Of a DNA stretch of 64,000 nt, positions 40,081 to 49,175 are shown one piece after another. A program made the translations under genes and the position numbers. The stretch's first letter is position 1. Each line of letters starts with the position of its first letter. This stretch comes from Actinocatenispora comari (GTDB taxonomy: Bacteria; Actinomycetota; Actinomycetes; Mycobacteriales; Micromonosporaceae), in assembly GCF_017312725.1 (NCBI RefSeq), contig NZ_BOPO01000023.1, forward strand, positions 59,019 to 123,018. The letters are read 5' to 3'. Under the pieces are notes generated by a model that did not search any database, was not told where the DNA came from, and saw only the letters and a program-made list of their open reading frames with translations.

Positions 40081-40572
40081 GGGAAGATCGGCGAAACGAT
40101 GGCCGTTCGGCTGCCGCGACTGTGCCCGAACGGTGTCCTGCGCAGAGGTGATCGGCAGTCGCCGACGAACGCGCACCGACCGCGCACCGTTTCGCCGCCC
40201 GGCCGTCACCGGGCGCTCGGTGCACCGAGCGGGCCGGAGCCACGTGGCGATCCACCGGTCCGGAACGGACCGGGTCGCCGCCGCAGCGGCCGCGCCGTCA
40301 ACCGTCACCCAGCACCTCCCACCGACGGCCGTCATCGGTTCACGCCCGACGGGGGTGAGCGAACCGCGAAACGATGTCCAGCAGTTCGCCGAGCCGGGAC
40401 TGTGACGATTCTTATCTACGATCTCATGAAGTCAAGTGCTCGAACGTAACGCTTTTCGATCAGACGTTGGCAAGGACTGCGCGCGACGTGCACGATCCGG
40501 CCTGAACGTACATATGCGGCGGCCGCAGTGGTCGGACCGACACGAGGCAACGTGGGCGGGTCCCGGCGCCGG
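40081..40572. other. Non-coding region upstream of the importer operon
   Basis: Nearly 500 bases without a supported gene. Several open frames overlap on both strands but none shows homology or a ribosome binding site. The part near 40400-40480 is distinctly AT-rich for this genome and contains a promoter-like sequence. Confidence 0.45.
40407..40434 (-). promoter_or_regulatory. Possible promoter for the importer operon
   Basis: On the minus strand TTGACT (40434-40429), a 16-base spacer and AAGAAT (40412-40407). It would give a ~600-base leader that includes the isomerase remnant, fitting the loss of that gene between promoter and ngcE. Confidence 0.4.
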
Positions 40573-41409
40573 TCAGTCGGTGCGGCACAGCTCCCAGCAG
40601 GCGACCGCGGCCGACGCGGCCACGTTGAGCGAATCGACCCCACCGCGCATCGGGATGCGCACCCGCACGTCGCTGGCCGACAGCGCGGCGCCGGACAGCC
40701 CCGGGCCCTCGGCACCGAACAGCAGGGCCGGTCGCCGGCGCTGCGCCGCGGTCAGGTCCTGTAGCCGGACCGCGTCCGGCGCGGGGGTCAGGGCGAGCAC
40801 GGTGAACCCGGCCGCCCGGACCGCGGCGAGGCCGGCGGGCCAGGGCGTCAGCCGCGCGTACGGGATGGCGAACACCTCGCCCATGCTCACCCGCACGCTG
40901 CGCCGGTAGAGCGGGTCGGCGCAGGACGGCGAGAGCAGTACGGCGTCCAGGCCGAGACCGGCGGCGCCGCGGAAGACCGCACCGACGTTGGTGTGGTTGT
41001 TGACGTCCTCGAGAATCAGCACCCGGCGCGCGCCGGCGAGTACCTGCCCGACCGGCGGCAGCGGCCGGCGGTGGAACGAGGCGAGCACGCCCCGGTGCAC
41101 GTGGAAGCCGGTGACCGCTTCGAGCACGTCCTGCCCCGCGGTGTACACCGGCGCGTCGAGGGTGGCGGCGAGGTCGGCGACCTGCCCGTACCGCTTGGTG
41201 TCGACCAGGATCGACCGGGGTCGGTAACCGGCCCGCAGCGCCCGCCGCAGCACCAGTTCACCTTCGGCGATGAACAGGCCGTGCGGCTGCTCGTACCGGG
41301 TGCGCAGCGCGACGTCGGTCAGTTCGCGGTAGTCGTCGAGTCGGGCGTCGGCGGCGTCGCCGACGACGCTGTCGCCGGGCGCCGGAGCGGGCGGTTGCGC
41401 GTGTACCAC
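40573..41409 (-). CDS. SpoU/TrmH-family RNA 2'-O-ribose methyltransferase
   Basis: A protein of about 278 residues. The SPOUT methyltransferase motifs are motif 1 NHTNVGAVFRGAAG with the catalytic-type Asn and Arg, motif 2 ALLFGAEGPGLS, and motif 3 VDSLNVAASAAVACWE, which together form the trefoil knot binding S-adenosylmethionine. The N-terminal ~90 residues resemble the substrate-binding domain of rRNA methyltransferases (EGELVLRRALRAGYRPRSIL). The target is probably 23S rRNA. The start may be GTG 41409 or GTG 41427; no ribosome binding site is clear. Confidence 0.88.
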   Translation of the reverse strand: MVHAQPPAPAPGDSVVGDAADARLDDYRELTDVALRTRYEQPHGLFIAEGELVLRRALRAGYRPRSILVDTKRYGQVADLAATLDAPVYTAGQDVLEAVTGFHVHRGVLASFHRRPLPPVGQVLAGARRVLILEDVNNHTNVGAVFRGAAGLGLDAVLLSPSCADPLYRRSVRVSMGEVFAIPYARLTPWPAGLAAVRAAGFTVLALTPAPDAVRLQDLTAAQRRRPALLFGAEGPGLSGAALSASDVRVRIPMRGGVDSLNVAASAAVACWELCRTD

Positions 41410-41452
41410 GCGACGATTCAACCGCACCGCGTCCGGCGCACCGACGAGGGCG

Positions 41453-42754
41453 TTACCGGCCGTCCGTGGGCGGCTGGCCGGCCGAGCGGTACACGCCGCC
41501 CGCGGGCGGCGGGGTCTGCCCGGTCACCGGCTGCGCGGACGGGGCCGGCGGAGCCGCCTGTGCGGACGGAGTCGGCGGGGCCGGCGGAGCCGCCTGTGCC
41601 GGCGGGGCCGGCGGCGCCTGCGGGGTGGCCGGCGCCGGTGCCGGCTGGCTCGCCGGCGCCGGGTCGGTCAGCTCGGACGCCGGCACGGGTGCGGCCGGCA
41701 GCGCCGGCTGCTCGCTCTTGACCCCCTGGTCGGGCCCGCTGACCTCGGCCGACGCCTCGGTCGCGGCGTCCGCGGCGGCCTTCGCCGCCTTCTCCGCCTC
41801 CGCCTCGGCCTCGGGCGCGAAGCCGGCGACCTCGTCGTCCGGCACGTACTCCGCGCTGGACTCGATGCCGTCGCCGCCGCCCATCATCTTGCCGAACGCG
41901 CCACCGAACCCCTCCAGCGCCTTGGTCAGCTCGGCCGGGATCACCCAGATCTTGTTCGACTGGCCAGCCGCGATCTGCGGCAGCGTCTGCAGGTACTGGT
42001 AGGCGAGCAGCTTCTGGTCCGGGTTGGCTCGGTGGATCGCGTCGGCGACCTGACGGATCGCCTTCGCCTGGCCCTCGGCCTGCAGCACCCGCGACTCCCG
42101 GTCACCCTGGGCCCGCAGGATCGCCGACTGCTTCTCGCCCTCGGCGGTCAGGATCTGCGACTGCTTGTGCCCCTCGGCCGTCAGGATCGCCGCCCGGCGG
42201 TCCCGCTCGGCGCGCATCTGCTTCTCCATCGAGTCACGGATGCTCGGCGGCGGCTCGATCGCCTTGATCTCGACCCGGTTGACCCGGATGCCCCACTTGC
42301 CGGTGGCCTCGTCGAGCACGCCGCGCAGCTGCCGGTTGATGTCGTCCCGGCTGGTCAGGGTGCGCTCCAGGTCCATCGAGCCGATCACGTTACGCAGCGT
42401 GGTGACGGTCAGCTGCTCGATGCCCTGCAGGAAGTTCGCGATCTCGTAGGTGGCACGCGCCGGGTCGGTGATCTGGAAGTAGAGCACCGTGTCGATCGAC
42501 ACGACCAGGTTGTCGGAGGTGATCACCGGCTGCGGCGGGAAGCTCACCACCTGCTCGCGCAGATCGACCTTGGTACGCACCCGGTCGACGAACGGCGCGA
42601 GCAGGTTCAGGCCCGGCCCCAACGTCTTCAGGTACTTACCGAGCCGTTCCACGATGTATGCCTGTTGCTGCGGCACGATCCGCACCGAGCGGATCAGCAC
42701 GATCAGCACTATCAGCACGATGATGGCGACGATGACGCCGAGCACCGCGTCCAT
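41453..42754 (-). CDS. SPFH/Band 7 stomatin-like membrane protein
   Basis: A 433-residue protein. One N-terminal membrane helix (VLGVIVAIIVLIVLIVLI) is followed by a prohibitin/stomatin domain with RIVPQQQAYIVERLGKYLKT and ITSDNLVVSIDTVLYFQI. An Ala/Glu-rich coiled-coil with repeated ILTAEG blocks follows, then a C-terminal ~110-residue Pro/Ala-rich tail of repeated PPAPPAQA-like units. It likely scaffolds a membrane microdomain. The ATG overlaps the TAA of the NfeD gene (TAATG), giving the classic NfeD-stomatin pair. Confidence 0.92.
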   Translation of the reverse strand: MDAVLGVIVAIIVLIVLIVLIRSVRIVPQQQAYIVERLGKYLKTLGPGLNLLAPFVDRVRTKVDLREQVVSFPPQPVITSDNLVVSIDTVLYFQITDPARATYEIANFLQGIEQLTVTTLRNVIGSMDLERTLTSRDDINRQLRGVLDEATGKWGIRVNRVEIKAIEPPPSIRDSMEKQMRAERDRRAAILTAEGHKQSQILTAEGEKQSAILRAQGDRESRVLQAEGQAKAIRQVADAIHRANPDQKLLAYQYLQTLPQIAAGQSNKIWVIPAELTKALEGFGGAFGKMMGGGDGIESSAEYVPDDEVAGFAPEAEAEAEKAAKAAADAATEASAEVSGPDQGVKSEQPALPAAPVPASELTDPAPASQPAPAPATPQAPPAPPAQAAPPAPPTPSAQAAPPAPSAQPVTGQTPPPAGGVYRSAGQPPTDGR

Positions 42755-43194
42755 TACGGCATCCTCCACACCAGGGCGGTGGCGCCCTTGATCTTGATGA
42801 TCTGCACCCGCTCACCGGGTTCGAATGTCTGTGTCGCGTCGAACGACCGGGCGGTCCACTCCTCGCCCTGGATCCGGACCAGGCCGTGGTGCTCGTCGAC
42901 GCTCTCGAGCACCATCGCATCGGCGCCCTCCAGCGCCGCCACCCCCATCGGCTCGTGGTCGGAACGCTCCGCGGAGGAGCGCTGGTAGCGCACGATCATG
43001 GGTCGCACCGCCGCCAGGGTCGCCGCCGTGACCAGAGCGAACACGATGCCCTGCAGCCACACCGGCGCACCGAGTGCGGCCGCCGCGGCCGCCGCGAAGG
43101 CCCCCGCGGCCACCATGATCGCCACGAAGCTCAGAGAAAAGGCCTCGGCGACGGCCAAGACCACACCGAGTGCCAACCATATGATCGCCGCCAC
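42754..43194 (-). CDS. NfeD-family membrane protein
   Basis: A 146-residue short NfeD homologue without the protease domain. Two or three membrane helices (LVAAIIWLALGVVLAVAEAF, then an Ala-rich helix and one more) precede a soluble OB-fold: GADAMVLESVDEHHGLVRIQ, GEEWTARS and GERVQIIKI. It is translated together with the stomatin-like protein, its usual partner. The start is GTG 43194; the open frame further upstream overlaps the divergent promoter region. Confidence 0.9.
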   Translation of the reverse strand: MAAIIWLALGVVLAVAEAFSLSFVAIMVAAGAFAAAAAAALGAPVWLQGIVFALVTAATLAAVRPMIVRYQRSSAERSDHEPMGVAALEGADAMVLESVDEHHGLVRIQGEEWTARSFDATQTFEPGERVQIIKIKGATALVWRMP

Positions 43195-43334
43195 AAGTCG
43201 ATCGTGACATGGCGACGCACCCGATGACACCTCCGCCCCGGCGCGAACCGGTAACCGTTGGCCGATCGTGCCGTTCTCGACCGTGATAACGTCCGCCCGC
43301 CCGCCGTTGATCATGCCCCATACAGGAGGATTGC

Positions 43335-44675
43335 GTGGCTGTCGACCCGAACATCCGCCCCGGTACCGTCGCGCAGGTCGACGCCGCCGTCGCCGCGGCG
43401 CAGGCCGCCGGCCGGGTGCCGTCGCTGATCGCCGGCGTGGTCCGCGACGGCGCGCTGGTGCACGTGGCCACCGCGGGCGAGACGCCCACGGCCACCGCGG
43501 ACACCCAGTACCGGATCGGGTCGATCTCCAAGACGCTGACCGCGACGCTGGTGCTGCGGCTGCGCGACGCCGGCGGGCTCGCGCTCGACGACCCGTTGAA
43601 GCGACACCTGCCCGGTACGCCGGCGGGCGCGCTCACCGTGCGCCAGCTGCTCGGGCACGTGTCCGGGCTGCAGCGCGAGCCGGACGGCGAGTGGTGGGAA
43701 CGCTCCGCCGGCGGTGACGTGGACGCGCTGCTGGCCGGCCTGGGCCCGGACAAGCTGGCCCGGCCGCCGTTCGCCGGCTACCACTACTCGAACCTCGCGT
43801 TCGGGCTGCTCGGCGCGCTGCTCACGCGCGCCACCGGGAAGCCGTGGTGGCAGCTGGTGCGGGAGCAGCTGCTCGCACCGCTGGGCATGACGCGCACCAG
43901 CTACCAGGCGACCGAGCCGTTCGCCCGCGGGTACGTGGTGCATCCGTGGGACGGCACGCTGCGCGAGGAGCCGCGGCACGACGCCGGTGCAATGGCGCCG
44001 GCCGGCCAGCTGTGGAGCACGGTGACCGACCTGGCCCGCTGGGCGGCGTTCCTGGCCGATCCGGCGACGGCCGGCGACGGCACGATCCTGGCCGCGCCGA
44101 CCGGCGCCGAGATGACCGTGCCGGTCGCCATCAGCGACCTGGAGTCGTGGACCGCCGGCCACGGACTCGGCGTGGAGCTGTGGCGCCGCGGCGAGCGGGT
44201 CTACCTCGGCCACACCGGCTCGATGCCCGGCTACCTCGCGGTCCTGGTCGCGCACCGGCGCAGCCGCACCGCCGTGGTGGCGTTCGCGAACGCGTACACG
44301 ATGCTCGGTGGCGGCATCGGCGGGTTCGGCATCAACCTGCTGACCACGGTGCTCGACGCCGAACCGGAACCGGTCGCCGGCTGGCGGCCGGGCGAGGTGC
44401 CGCCGGCCGAGGCCGCGCCGCTCACCGGCCGCTGGTGGTGGATGGGCCGGGAGTACGAGGCGAGCTGGGCCGACGACGCCCTGGTGCTGCGGTCGGTGAC
44501 GCTGCCCGGCGGTACGCCGTGGCGCTTCACCCGGGAGGCGCCGGACGTCTGGCGCTGCCACACCGGGATGAACACCGGCGAGACCATGACCGTCCGGCGC
44601 ACTCCGGACGGTGCGGTCGAGGCTCTGGACATCGCCACGTTCGTGTTCCGCCGGGAGGTGCTGCCGGCGGAGTGA
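43335..44675 (+). CDS. Serine hydrolase, class C beta-lactamase-like
   Basis: A 446-residue serine hydrolase of the beta-lactamase/D-aminopeptidase-type family. The SxxK motif is RIGSISKTLTA near residue 64, the Tyr-x-Asn motif lies in YHYSNLAFG, and the HTG/KTG box is LGHTGSMPGY. The C-terminal ~100 residues form a small beta domain. No signal peptide is present, so it is probably cytoplasmic and acts on an ester or amide metabolite rather than on antibiotics. GTG 43335 has a good GGAGG 6 bases upstream. Confidence 0.9.
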   Translation: MAVDPNIRPGTVAQVDAAVAAAQAAGRVPSLIAGVVRDGALVHVATAGETPTATADTQYRIGSISKTLTATLVLRLRDAGGLALDDPLKRHLPGTPAGALTVRQLLGHVSGLQREPDGEWWERSAGGDVDALLAGLGPDKLARPPFAGYHYSNLAFGLLGALLTRATGKPWWQLVREQLLAPLGMTRTSYQATEPFARGYVVHPWDGTLREEPRHDAGAMAPAGQLWSTVTDLARWAAFLADPATAGDGTILAAPTGAEMTVPVAISDLESWTAGHGLGVELWRRGERVYLGHTGSMPGYLAVLVAHRRSRTAVVAFANAYTMLGGGIGGFGINLLTTVLDAEPEPVAGWRPGEVPPAEAAPLTGRWWWMGREYEASWADDALVLRSVTLPGGTPWRFTREAPDVWRCHTGMNTGETMTVRRTPDGAVEALDIATFVFRREVLPAE

Positions 44676-44860
44676 CCGCGGCGGGCAACTCGCACCAAGC
44701 GCGACCTTGCCGTGCAAACCGGTACCGGACACTGCGGACGGACCGGCCCTGACCGGGCGCGGTCTCGACACCCGATCGAGTTAACCTCGCCCGGTCCGTG
44801 GGTGCGTCGGTCGACATCACCCTTGACTGGTGCCACGTGCTCGCCTGGGAGGTGTCCGCA

Positions 44861-46060
44861 GTGCAGCCCGCTTCACCCCTTCAGCCGGCTTCGCGGCGTG
44901 TCCGGTGCCGCTGGCCGGAAGCCGCCCGCCTGCCCTGGTCCGCGCTGCTCGCCGCCCCGACCGTGCTGGCCGTCCTGCTCGCGCTGGTGCCGGCCACCTC
45001 GGCTGCGGCCGCGCCGAACGGCGTCCGGTCGACCGACAGCGTGGCGGCCCGCGTCGGGCAGCTCAGCGCGCAGCTGGCCAAGGCCGACGCCGACCTGCGC
45101 CAGGCGTCGGTGCGCGCGTCGGTGGCGATCGAGAAGTACGAGCGGGCCGCGGTGCGGCAGCGCAAAGCGGCCGACGCGCTGGCCGCCGCGCGCCGCAGGA
45201 CGAAGTCGGCCGGCCAGGCGGTCGACCGGCAGCAGGACCGGGTCGGCCTGATGGTGCGGCGCAACTACGAACTCGGTGGGGTGCTGGGCACCACCGCGAG
45301 CGTGCTGGCGGGCAAGCCGTCCGACCTGATCACCAACCTGGGCTACCTGCGCTACGTCGGCAACCGGCAGGCGGCCACGCTCACCCGGTACCGGCAGTCC
45401 AAGGGGCTCGCGGTGCTCGCCGAGGGGACCGCCCGCTCCGCGCTGAAGGCGGCGAACACCGCGCGCAAGAAGGCCGCGAGCGCCAAGGCCGCCGCGCAGC
45501 AGGCCGTCGACCAGCGGCACAAGCGGGTCGCGACGCTGACCGCGCAGCGCGACAAGGTGCAGGGCCAGCTGGACACGATCGAGGCGCACAACAAGTCGGT
45601 GCGGGCGGCCGCGGCGGCGCGGGAGGAGCGGCAGGCCGCGGCGCAGCGGCGCTCGGCCGACACCGCGACCGAGGTCTCCGCCTCCACCGGCGGCGGCGCC
45701 ATGGTGGCGGTCCGTGCCGCGCTCGCCCAGCAGGGCAAGCCGTACGTGTGGGACGCGGCCGACCCGTCGGTCGGGTTCGACTGCTCGGGGCTCGCGCTCT
45801 ACGCCTACCAGCAGATCGGGATCGAGCTGCCGCACTCGGCGGAGTACCAGTACCTGCAGGGCCGGCACGTGTCGTCGAACGCGCTGCAACCCGGCGACCT
45901 GCTGTTCTACTCGTACAACGGGCGGGTGTCCGGGATCCACCACGTCACCATGTACATCGGCAACGGGCAGATCGTGCAGGCCGCGGACTTCGGCATCCCG
46001 GTGCAGGTGGTCCCGGCGTACTTCGACTTCGGCTACCTCGGCGCGACCCGGCTGGCCTGA
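44861..46060 (+). CDS. Secreted NlpC/P60 peptidoglycan endopeptidase
   Basis: A protein of about 399 residues. The signal peptide (LAAPTVLAVLLALVPATSAAA) follows a basic N-terminus. A long Ala/Lys/Arg-rich coiled coil covers residues ~45-260, as in RipA/PcsB-type hydrolases. The C-terminal NlpC/P60 domain has the catalytic Cys in VGFDCSGLALY, the His in GIHHVTMYIGNG and the PGDLLFY strand. It cleaves stem peptides during cell division, and the coiled coil probably inhibits it until it is activated. GTG 44861 has GGGAGG upstream. The 185 bases before it show no match to the c-di-AMP riboswitch. Confidence 0.9.
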   Translation: MQPASPLQPASRRVRCRWPEAARLPWSALLAAPTVLAVLLALVPATSAAAAPNGVRSTDSVAARVGQLSAQLAKADADLRQASVRASVAIEKYERAAVRQRKAADALAAARRRTKSAGQAVDRQQDRVGLMVRRNYELGGVLGTTASVLAGKPSDLITNLGYLRYVGNRQAATLTRYRQSKGLAVLAEGTARSALKAANTARKKAASAKAAAQQAVDQRHKRVATLTAQRDKVQGQLDTIEAHNKSVRAAAAAREERQAAAQRRSADTATEVSASTGGGAMVAVRAALAQQGKPYVWDAADPSVGFDCSGLALYAYQQIGIELPHSAEYQYLQGRHVSSNALQPGDLLFYSYNGRVSGIHHVTMYIGNGQIVQAADFGIPVQVVPAYFDFGYLGATRLA

Positions 46061-46069
46061 CCGCGCGGG

Positions 46070-46918
46070 TCAGTCCGCCGGGGCGGTGACGAAGTCGATC
46101 AGGTGCTCGACGGCGCCCAGCAGCGGCGCCTCCACGTCCCGGTAGTCGCGCACCGAGCCGAGGATCCGGCGCCACAGCGCGCCCGGGTCGCTGACCCCCA
46201 GCGCGGCGCAGACGCCCTCCTTCCACGGCTGCCCCTTCGGTACCTCGGGCCAGGCCCGGATGCCGATCTTCGCCGGCTTCACCGCCTGCCAGACGTCGAC
46301 GTACGGGTGGCCGGTGACCAGCACGTACGGGGAGGTCACCTGGGCGACGATCCGGCTCTCCTTGCTGCCGGCGACCAGGTGGTCGACCAGCACCCCGAGC
46401 CGCCGTTCGGGGCCCGGCTCGAACTGCGCCACCGCGCCGACCAGGTCGTCCACCCCGGACAGCGGCTCCACCACGACACCCTCGACCCGCAGGTCGTCGC
46501 CCCAGATCCGCTCCACCAGCGCCGCGTCGTGGATGCCCTCCACCCAGATCCGGCTGGCCCGGGCCACCTTCGCCGGTGAGTCCGGTACCGCGATCGAACC
46601 GGAGGCGGTGAGCCGACGCACCGCGGGCGTCGCCGGACGTGCCGGCCGGCGCAACGTCACCACCCGGCCGTCGACCAGGAATCCGCCTGGTACCAGCGGA
46701 AACAGCCGCCGTTTGTCGTGCCGGTCGGCCAGCACCACGGCGTCGGCCTCGAACCCGACCACGGCGCCGCAGAACCCGCCGTCGGCGTCCTCCACGACCA
46801 GCCCCGGCTCGGCGTCGACCACCGGCACCTTCGGGCGCCGGTTGCGGTCGCCGGCGAGCACGTCGGTGCCGTAACGGTCGGCGGGCCGGTCGTCCCGGCG
46901 GCGAAACGGACTGCGCAC
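46070..46918 (-). CDS. DUF3097-family actinobacterial protein
   Basis: A 282-residue protein recognised as the DUF3097 type by order of motifs: a basic start (RSPFRRRDDRPADRYGTDVL), a beta-rich N-terminal part and a conserved segment, RIWVEGIHDAALVERIWGDD, with a toprim-like acidic pattern (EGxHDA and later LVDHLVAGSKES). VTGHPYVDVWQAVKP is another conserved block. The toprim-like pattern suggests nucleic-acid binding or cleavage; the function is unknown. GTG 46918 starts the conserved region. Confidence 0.8.
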   Translation of the reverse strand: MRSPFRRRDDRPADRYGTDVLAGDRNRRPKVPVVDAEPGLVVEDADGGFCGAVVGFEADAVVLADRHDKRRLFPLVPGGFLVDGRVVTLRRPARPATPAVRRLTASGSIAVPDSPAKVARASRIWVEGIHDAALVERIWGDDLRVEGVVVEPLSGVDDLVGAVAQFEPGPERRLGVLVDHLVAGSKESRIVAQVTSPYVLVTGHPYVDVWQAVKPAKIGIRAWPEVPKGQPWKEGVCAALGVSDPGALWRRILGSVRDYRDVEAPLLGAVEHLIDFVTAPAD

Positions 46919-47063
46919 GTCGCGACCGTAGCCGGCGGACGCGGATCCGGTCACGCCGGCACGCCGGGTACGTGGGCGGCAGTCGCCGGGCGCCACCCCC
47001 ACGACGTGGTGCGCACCAGGCTCCCGGGCCGCTGTCGCGCGGCAGGTCGTTACCCTGGGAGCC

Positions 47064-47849
47064 ATGTCCGCTGATCCGGTCCAGTCCGTGGCGACCAGTG
47101 TGCGGCCCACCGTGCGGCTCACCCCGTGGATCCGCTCCTGGCGGGCCGGGCTGGTGCCGTTCGACGACGCCGCCGTGGCGCTGGAGGACGGCACCGACCA
47201 CGCGGTGCTGGACATGCCGGGCAGCGTGCGGGACCAGACCCTGCGGGAGGCGTTGACCGGCCTGGCGAAGCTGCCACCCGAGCGGATCCGGCTGGTCCTG
47301 CCGGCGCCCGGCGACCCGCGCGGGCTGCCCGGCCCCGGCCCGTTCACCTCCGCCGCACTGCTCGCCGGCGAGGGCATCGTCGCCGGCGACGTCGGCCTGG
47401 TGCCGGAGCCGCGGGAGTACACGTCCGGGTCCGGCGACACGTGGCTCGCGATCACCTGGCGCGGGTACGAGATCGCCTCCGGCGGGGTGCCGGCGGAGCT
47501 GGTGACCCCATCCGAGGCGGAGGCCGAGCTGGGGCTGGCGCTGGCCGCGTCCACCCAGGCGCTCGCCGAGCTGGACGTGGCCCGCTGGCGGCCGTCGCTC
47601 GCCCCGGCGTTGACCGCGCTGCGCCGGGGCGGGGGCAGCGCCGACCTGCCCGCCGGGTACGACCCGCGCAGCCGCCGGCTCTACGCCCGGGCCGGCATGC
47701 TCGACCGGGTGCTGGCGCTCGCCGAGCACGACGAGCCCGGCGGCGCGATCAACGCGTACGAGGCGAACCAGCGGGCCGCGGCGCTGCGCCCGCTCGCCAC
47801 CGCCTGCCGCCGCGCCCTCGTCGCCGCCTGCAACTCGCCCCTGCACTGA
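47064..47849 (+). CDS. Conserved-type actinobacterial hypothetical protein
   Basis: A 261-residue soluble protein, Leu/Ala/Arg-rich with no recognised domain. The N-terminal half is alpha/beta (LPPERIRLVLPAPGDPRG), and the C-terminal half is helical with AYEANQRAAALRPLATACRR. ATG 47064 is the first good start in the frame. It lies divergent from the DUF3097 gene. Coding bias is typical of the chromosome, so the gene is real although its role is unknown. Confidence 0.7.
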   Translation: MSADPVQSVATSVRPTVRLTPWIRSWRAGLVPFDDAAVALEDGTDHAVLDMPGSVRDQTLREALTGLAKLPPERIRLVLPAPGDPRGLPGPGPFTSAALLAGEGIVAGDVGLVPEPREYTSGSGDTWLAITWRGYEIASGGVPAELVTPSEAEAELGLALAASTQALAELDVARWRPSLAPALTALRRGGGSADLPAGYDPRSRRLYARAGMLDRVLALAEHDEPGGAINAYEANQRAAALRPLATACRRALVAACNSPLH

Positions 47850-47930
47850 CCGGTCGTCGTCGGGCGCGCACCACCGTCCCGCCGACCCCCGGGCACCCGA
47901 CCGCGCCGCACCGATCCCACGGCGCCCGCA

Positions 47931-48062
47931 CGCCACGTCAGCGGCGGCCGCGCTCCACGTCGGCGGCGCGCCTGCTCCACGTCAGCGGCACCCGTGCTCC
48001 GCGTCAGCGCCGCCCGGGCTCCGCGTCGGCGGCGCCGGTGCTCCAGTTCAGCGGTGGCCGAC
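47931..48062. repeat. Six 22-bp tandem repeats running into a gene end
   Basis: Units start at 47931, 47953, 47975, 47997, 48019 and 48041. The consensus is CTCCACGTCAGCGGCGCCCG plus TG, each copy with 2-6 changes. The last unit contains the stop codon of the minus-strand TfoX-like gene, so the array lies at the 3' ends of two converging genes. Confidence 0.85.
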
Positions 48063-48365
48063 GAACGCGAGCGCCTCCCGGGCGAGCGGCAGCCAGGCCA
48101 GCCCGGAGGTCGGGTCCAGGCTGAACCACTCCTTCATCGGGGTGCCCTTGTTGGCGTCGAACCGGACGCCTTCGCCGTCGTCGACCAGCGCGTCGACCCG
48201 GGACCGCGGCAGCTTCAGCACCAGCCGGCCGCGCACCAGCATGGCGAAGATCCGGTTGTCCACCCGCATCGCGGACGAGCCGAACCCGCTGCCGGACGGC
48301 GGGGTGACGCCGGGGCTGCCGAGCAGCTCCCCCACCAGTTCCTCGAACCGCGCAGCGACGTCCAC
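48048..48365 (-). CDS. TfoX/Sxy N-terminal domain-like protein
   Basis: A 105-residue protein with the fold pattern of TfoX N-terminal domains: GSSAMRVDNRIFAMLVRGRL, then LVLKLPRSRVDALV. It lacks the C-terminal helical domain of true competence regulators. Small stand-alone TfoX-N proteins are common in actinobacteria, with unknown roles. The last codons lie in the 22-bp tandem repeats. GTG 48365 begins the conserved region. Confidence 0.7.
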   Translation of the reverse strand: MDVAARFEELVGELLGSPGVTPPSGSGFGSSAMRVDNRIFAMLVRGRLVLKLPRSRVDALVDDGEGVRFDANKGTPMKEWFSLDPTSGLAWLPLAREALAFVGHR

Positions 48366-48451
48366 GGCGGCCCCCTCCCGATCGGATCGCCCTCGGGATG
48401 CCGACGGTAGCCGCCCGCACCGACATTCCGCGGTACCAGCGCCGGGACGGG

Positions 48452-49087
48452 TCAGTCGCAGCCGCCCAGTGCCCGGTCGACCTCGGCGGGCGAGAGCGGC
48501 GGCGCCGGCAGCGGGTGTGCACCCTCGGCGCGTAGCCCGTCGAGCATCAGCGCGAGGTGCCGGTGCCGGGCGTGCGTGCCGATGCCGGTGGTGGCGGCGA
48601 CCGTCGCGGCGTGCCCCCAGAACACGAACGCCAGGTCGGCCAGCGTCACGTCGGCGCGCAGCGCGCCGGCCCGCTGCGCCCGGCGCACGATGCGCAGCAT
48701 CTGCCGGTACCCGTCCCGCAGCGCGGCCCGGGTCTGCGCGGAGTGCCGGACGGTCCGGCCGGTCAGGTCCCGGTACCCGCGGTCGGCCGCCTGCAGGTCG
48801 CAGATCCGGGTGACGAAGTGGACGAACCCCTCCCACGCGTCGTCGTACGACAGTGCCTGCGCGGCGATCGCCGCGGTCGCGGCGACCTGGTCGGCGCAGG
48901 CGGCGTCGATCAGCGCGTCCCGGGTGGGGAACCGGTTGTACAGGGTGCCGATGCTGACGCCGGCCTGCCGGGCGATGTCCTCCAGCGGGGCGTCGAGCCC
49001 GCGGGCGGCGAACACCGTCCGGGCCGCCTCGACGAGACGTTCCCGGTTCCGGCGGGCGTCGGCCCGCAGTGGTCGCTCCTCGGTCAT
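48452..49087 (-). CDS. TetR-family transcriptional repressor
   Basis: A 211-residue TetR regulator. The N-terminal helix-turn-helix is APLEDIARQAGVSIGTLYNR with the usual FPTRDALIDA helix 4 after it, and the ligand-binding part is helical. It is divergent from the SDR gene. Two inverted repeats with TTGAG/CTCAA arms lie in the 88 bases between them and are its likely operators, so it probably represses both genes. Confidence 0.9.
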   Translation of the reverse strand: MTEERPLRADARRNRERLVEAARTVFAARGLDAPLEDIARQAGVSIGTLYNRFPTRDALIDAACADQVAATAAIAAQALSYDDAWEGFVHFVTRICDLQAADRGYRDLTGRTVRHSAQTRAALRDGYRQMLRIVRRAQRAGALRADVTLADLAFVFWGHAATVAATTGIGTHARHRHLALMLDGLRAEGAHPLPAPPLSPAEVDRALGGCD

Positions 49088-49106
49088 GGCACCAGCGTAA
49101 GCGATG

Positions 49107-49159
49107 TTGAGGCGAACCTCAGGTTGGTGCTACCGTGCCTAACTTGAGACAACACTCAA
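49107..49159. promoter_or_regulatory. Two TetR-type operators in the divergent region
   Basis: The first is TGAGG-CGAA-CCTCA (49108-49121) with flanking T/G. The second is TTGAG (49144-49148), six bases, CTCAA (49155-49159). They share the TTGAG half-site and lie 31-53 bases from the SDR gene start. Confidence 0.65.
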
Positions 49160-49175
49160 CTTATTGGGAGCGACG

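Noticed and set aside
39805..40449. Plus-strand open frame of 214 codons upstream of ngcE
   Set aside because: There is no ribosome binding site or domain. The opposite strand explains part of the region as a SIS-domain gene remnant.
44676..44860. Possible c-di-AMP riboswitch before the NlpC/P60 gene
   Set aside because: Such riboswitches often precede cell-wall hydrolase genes in actinomycetes, but the conserved blocks of that motif are not present here.
47931..48062. Tandem repeats as a CRISPR array
   Set aside because: The copies are directly adjacent with no unique spacers, and no cas genes are near.
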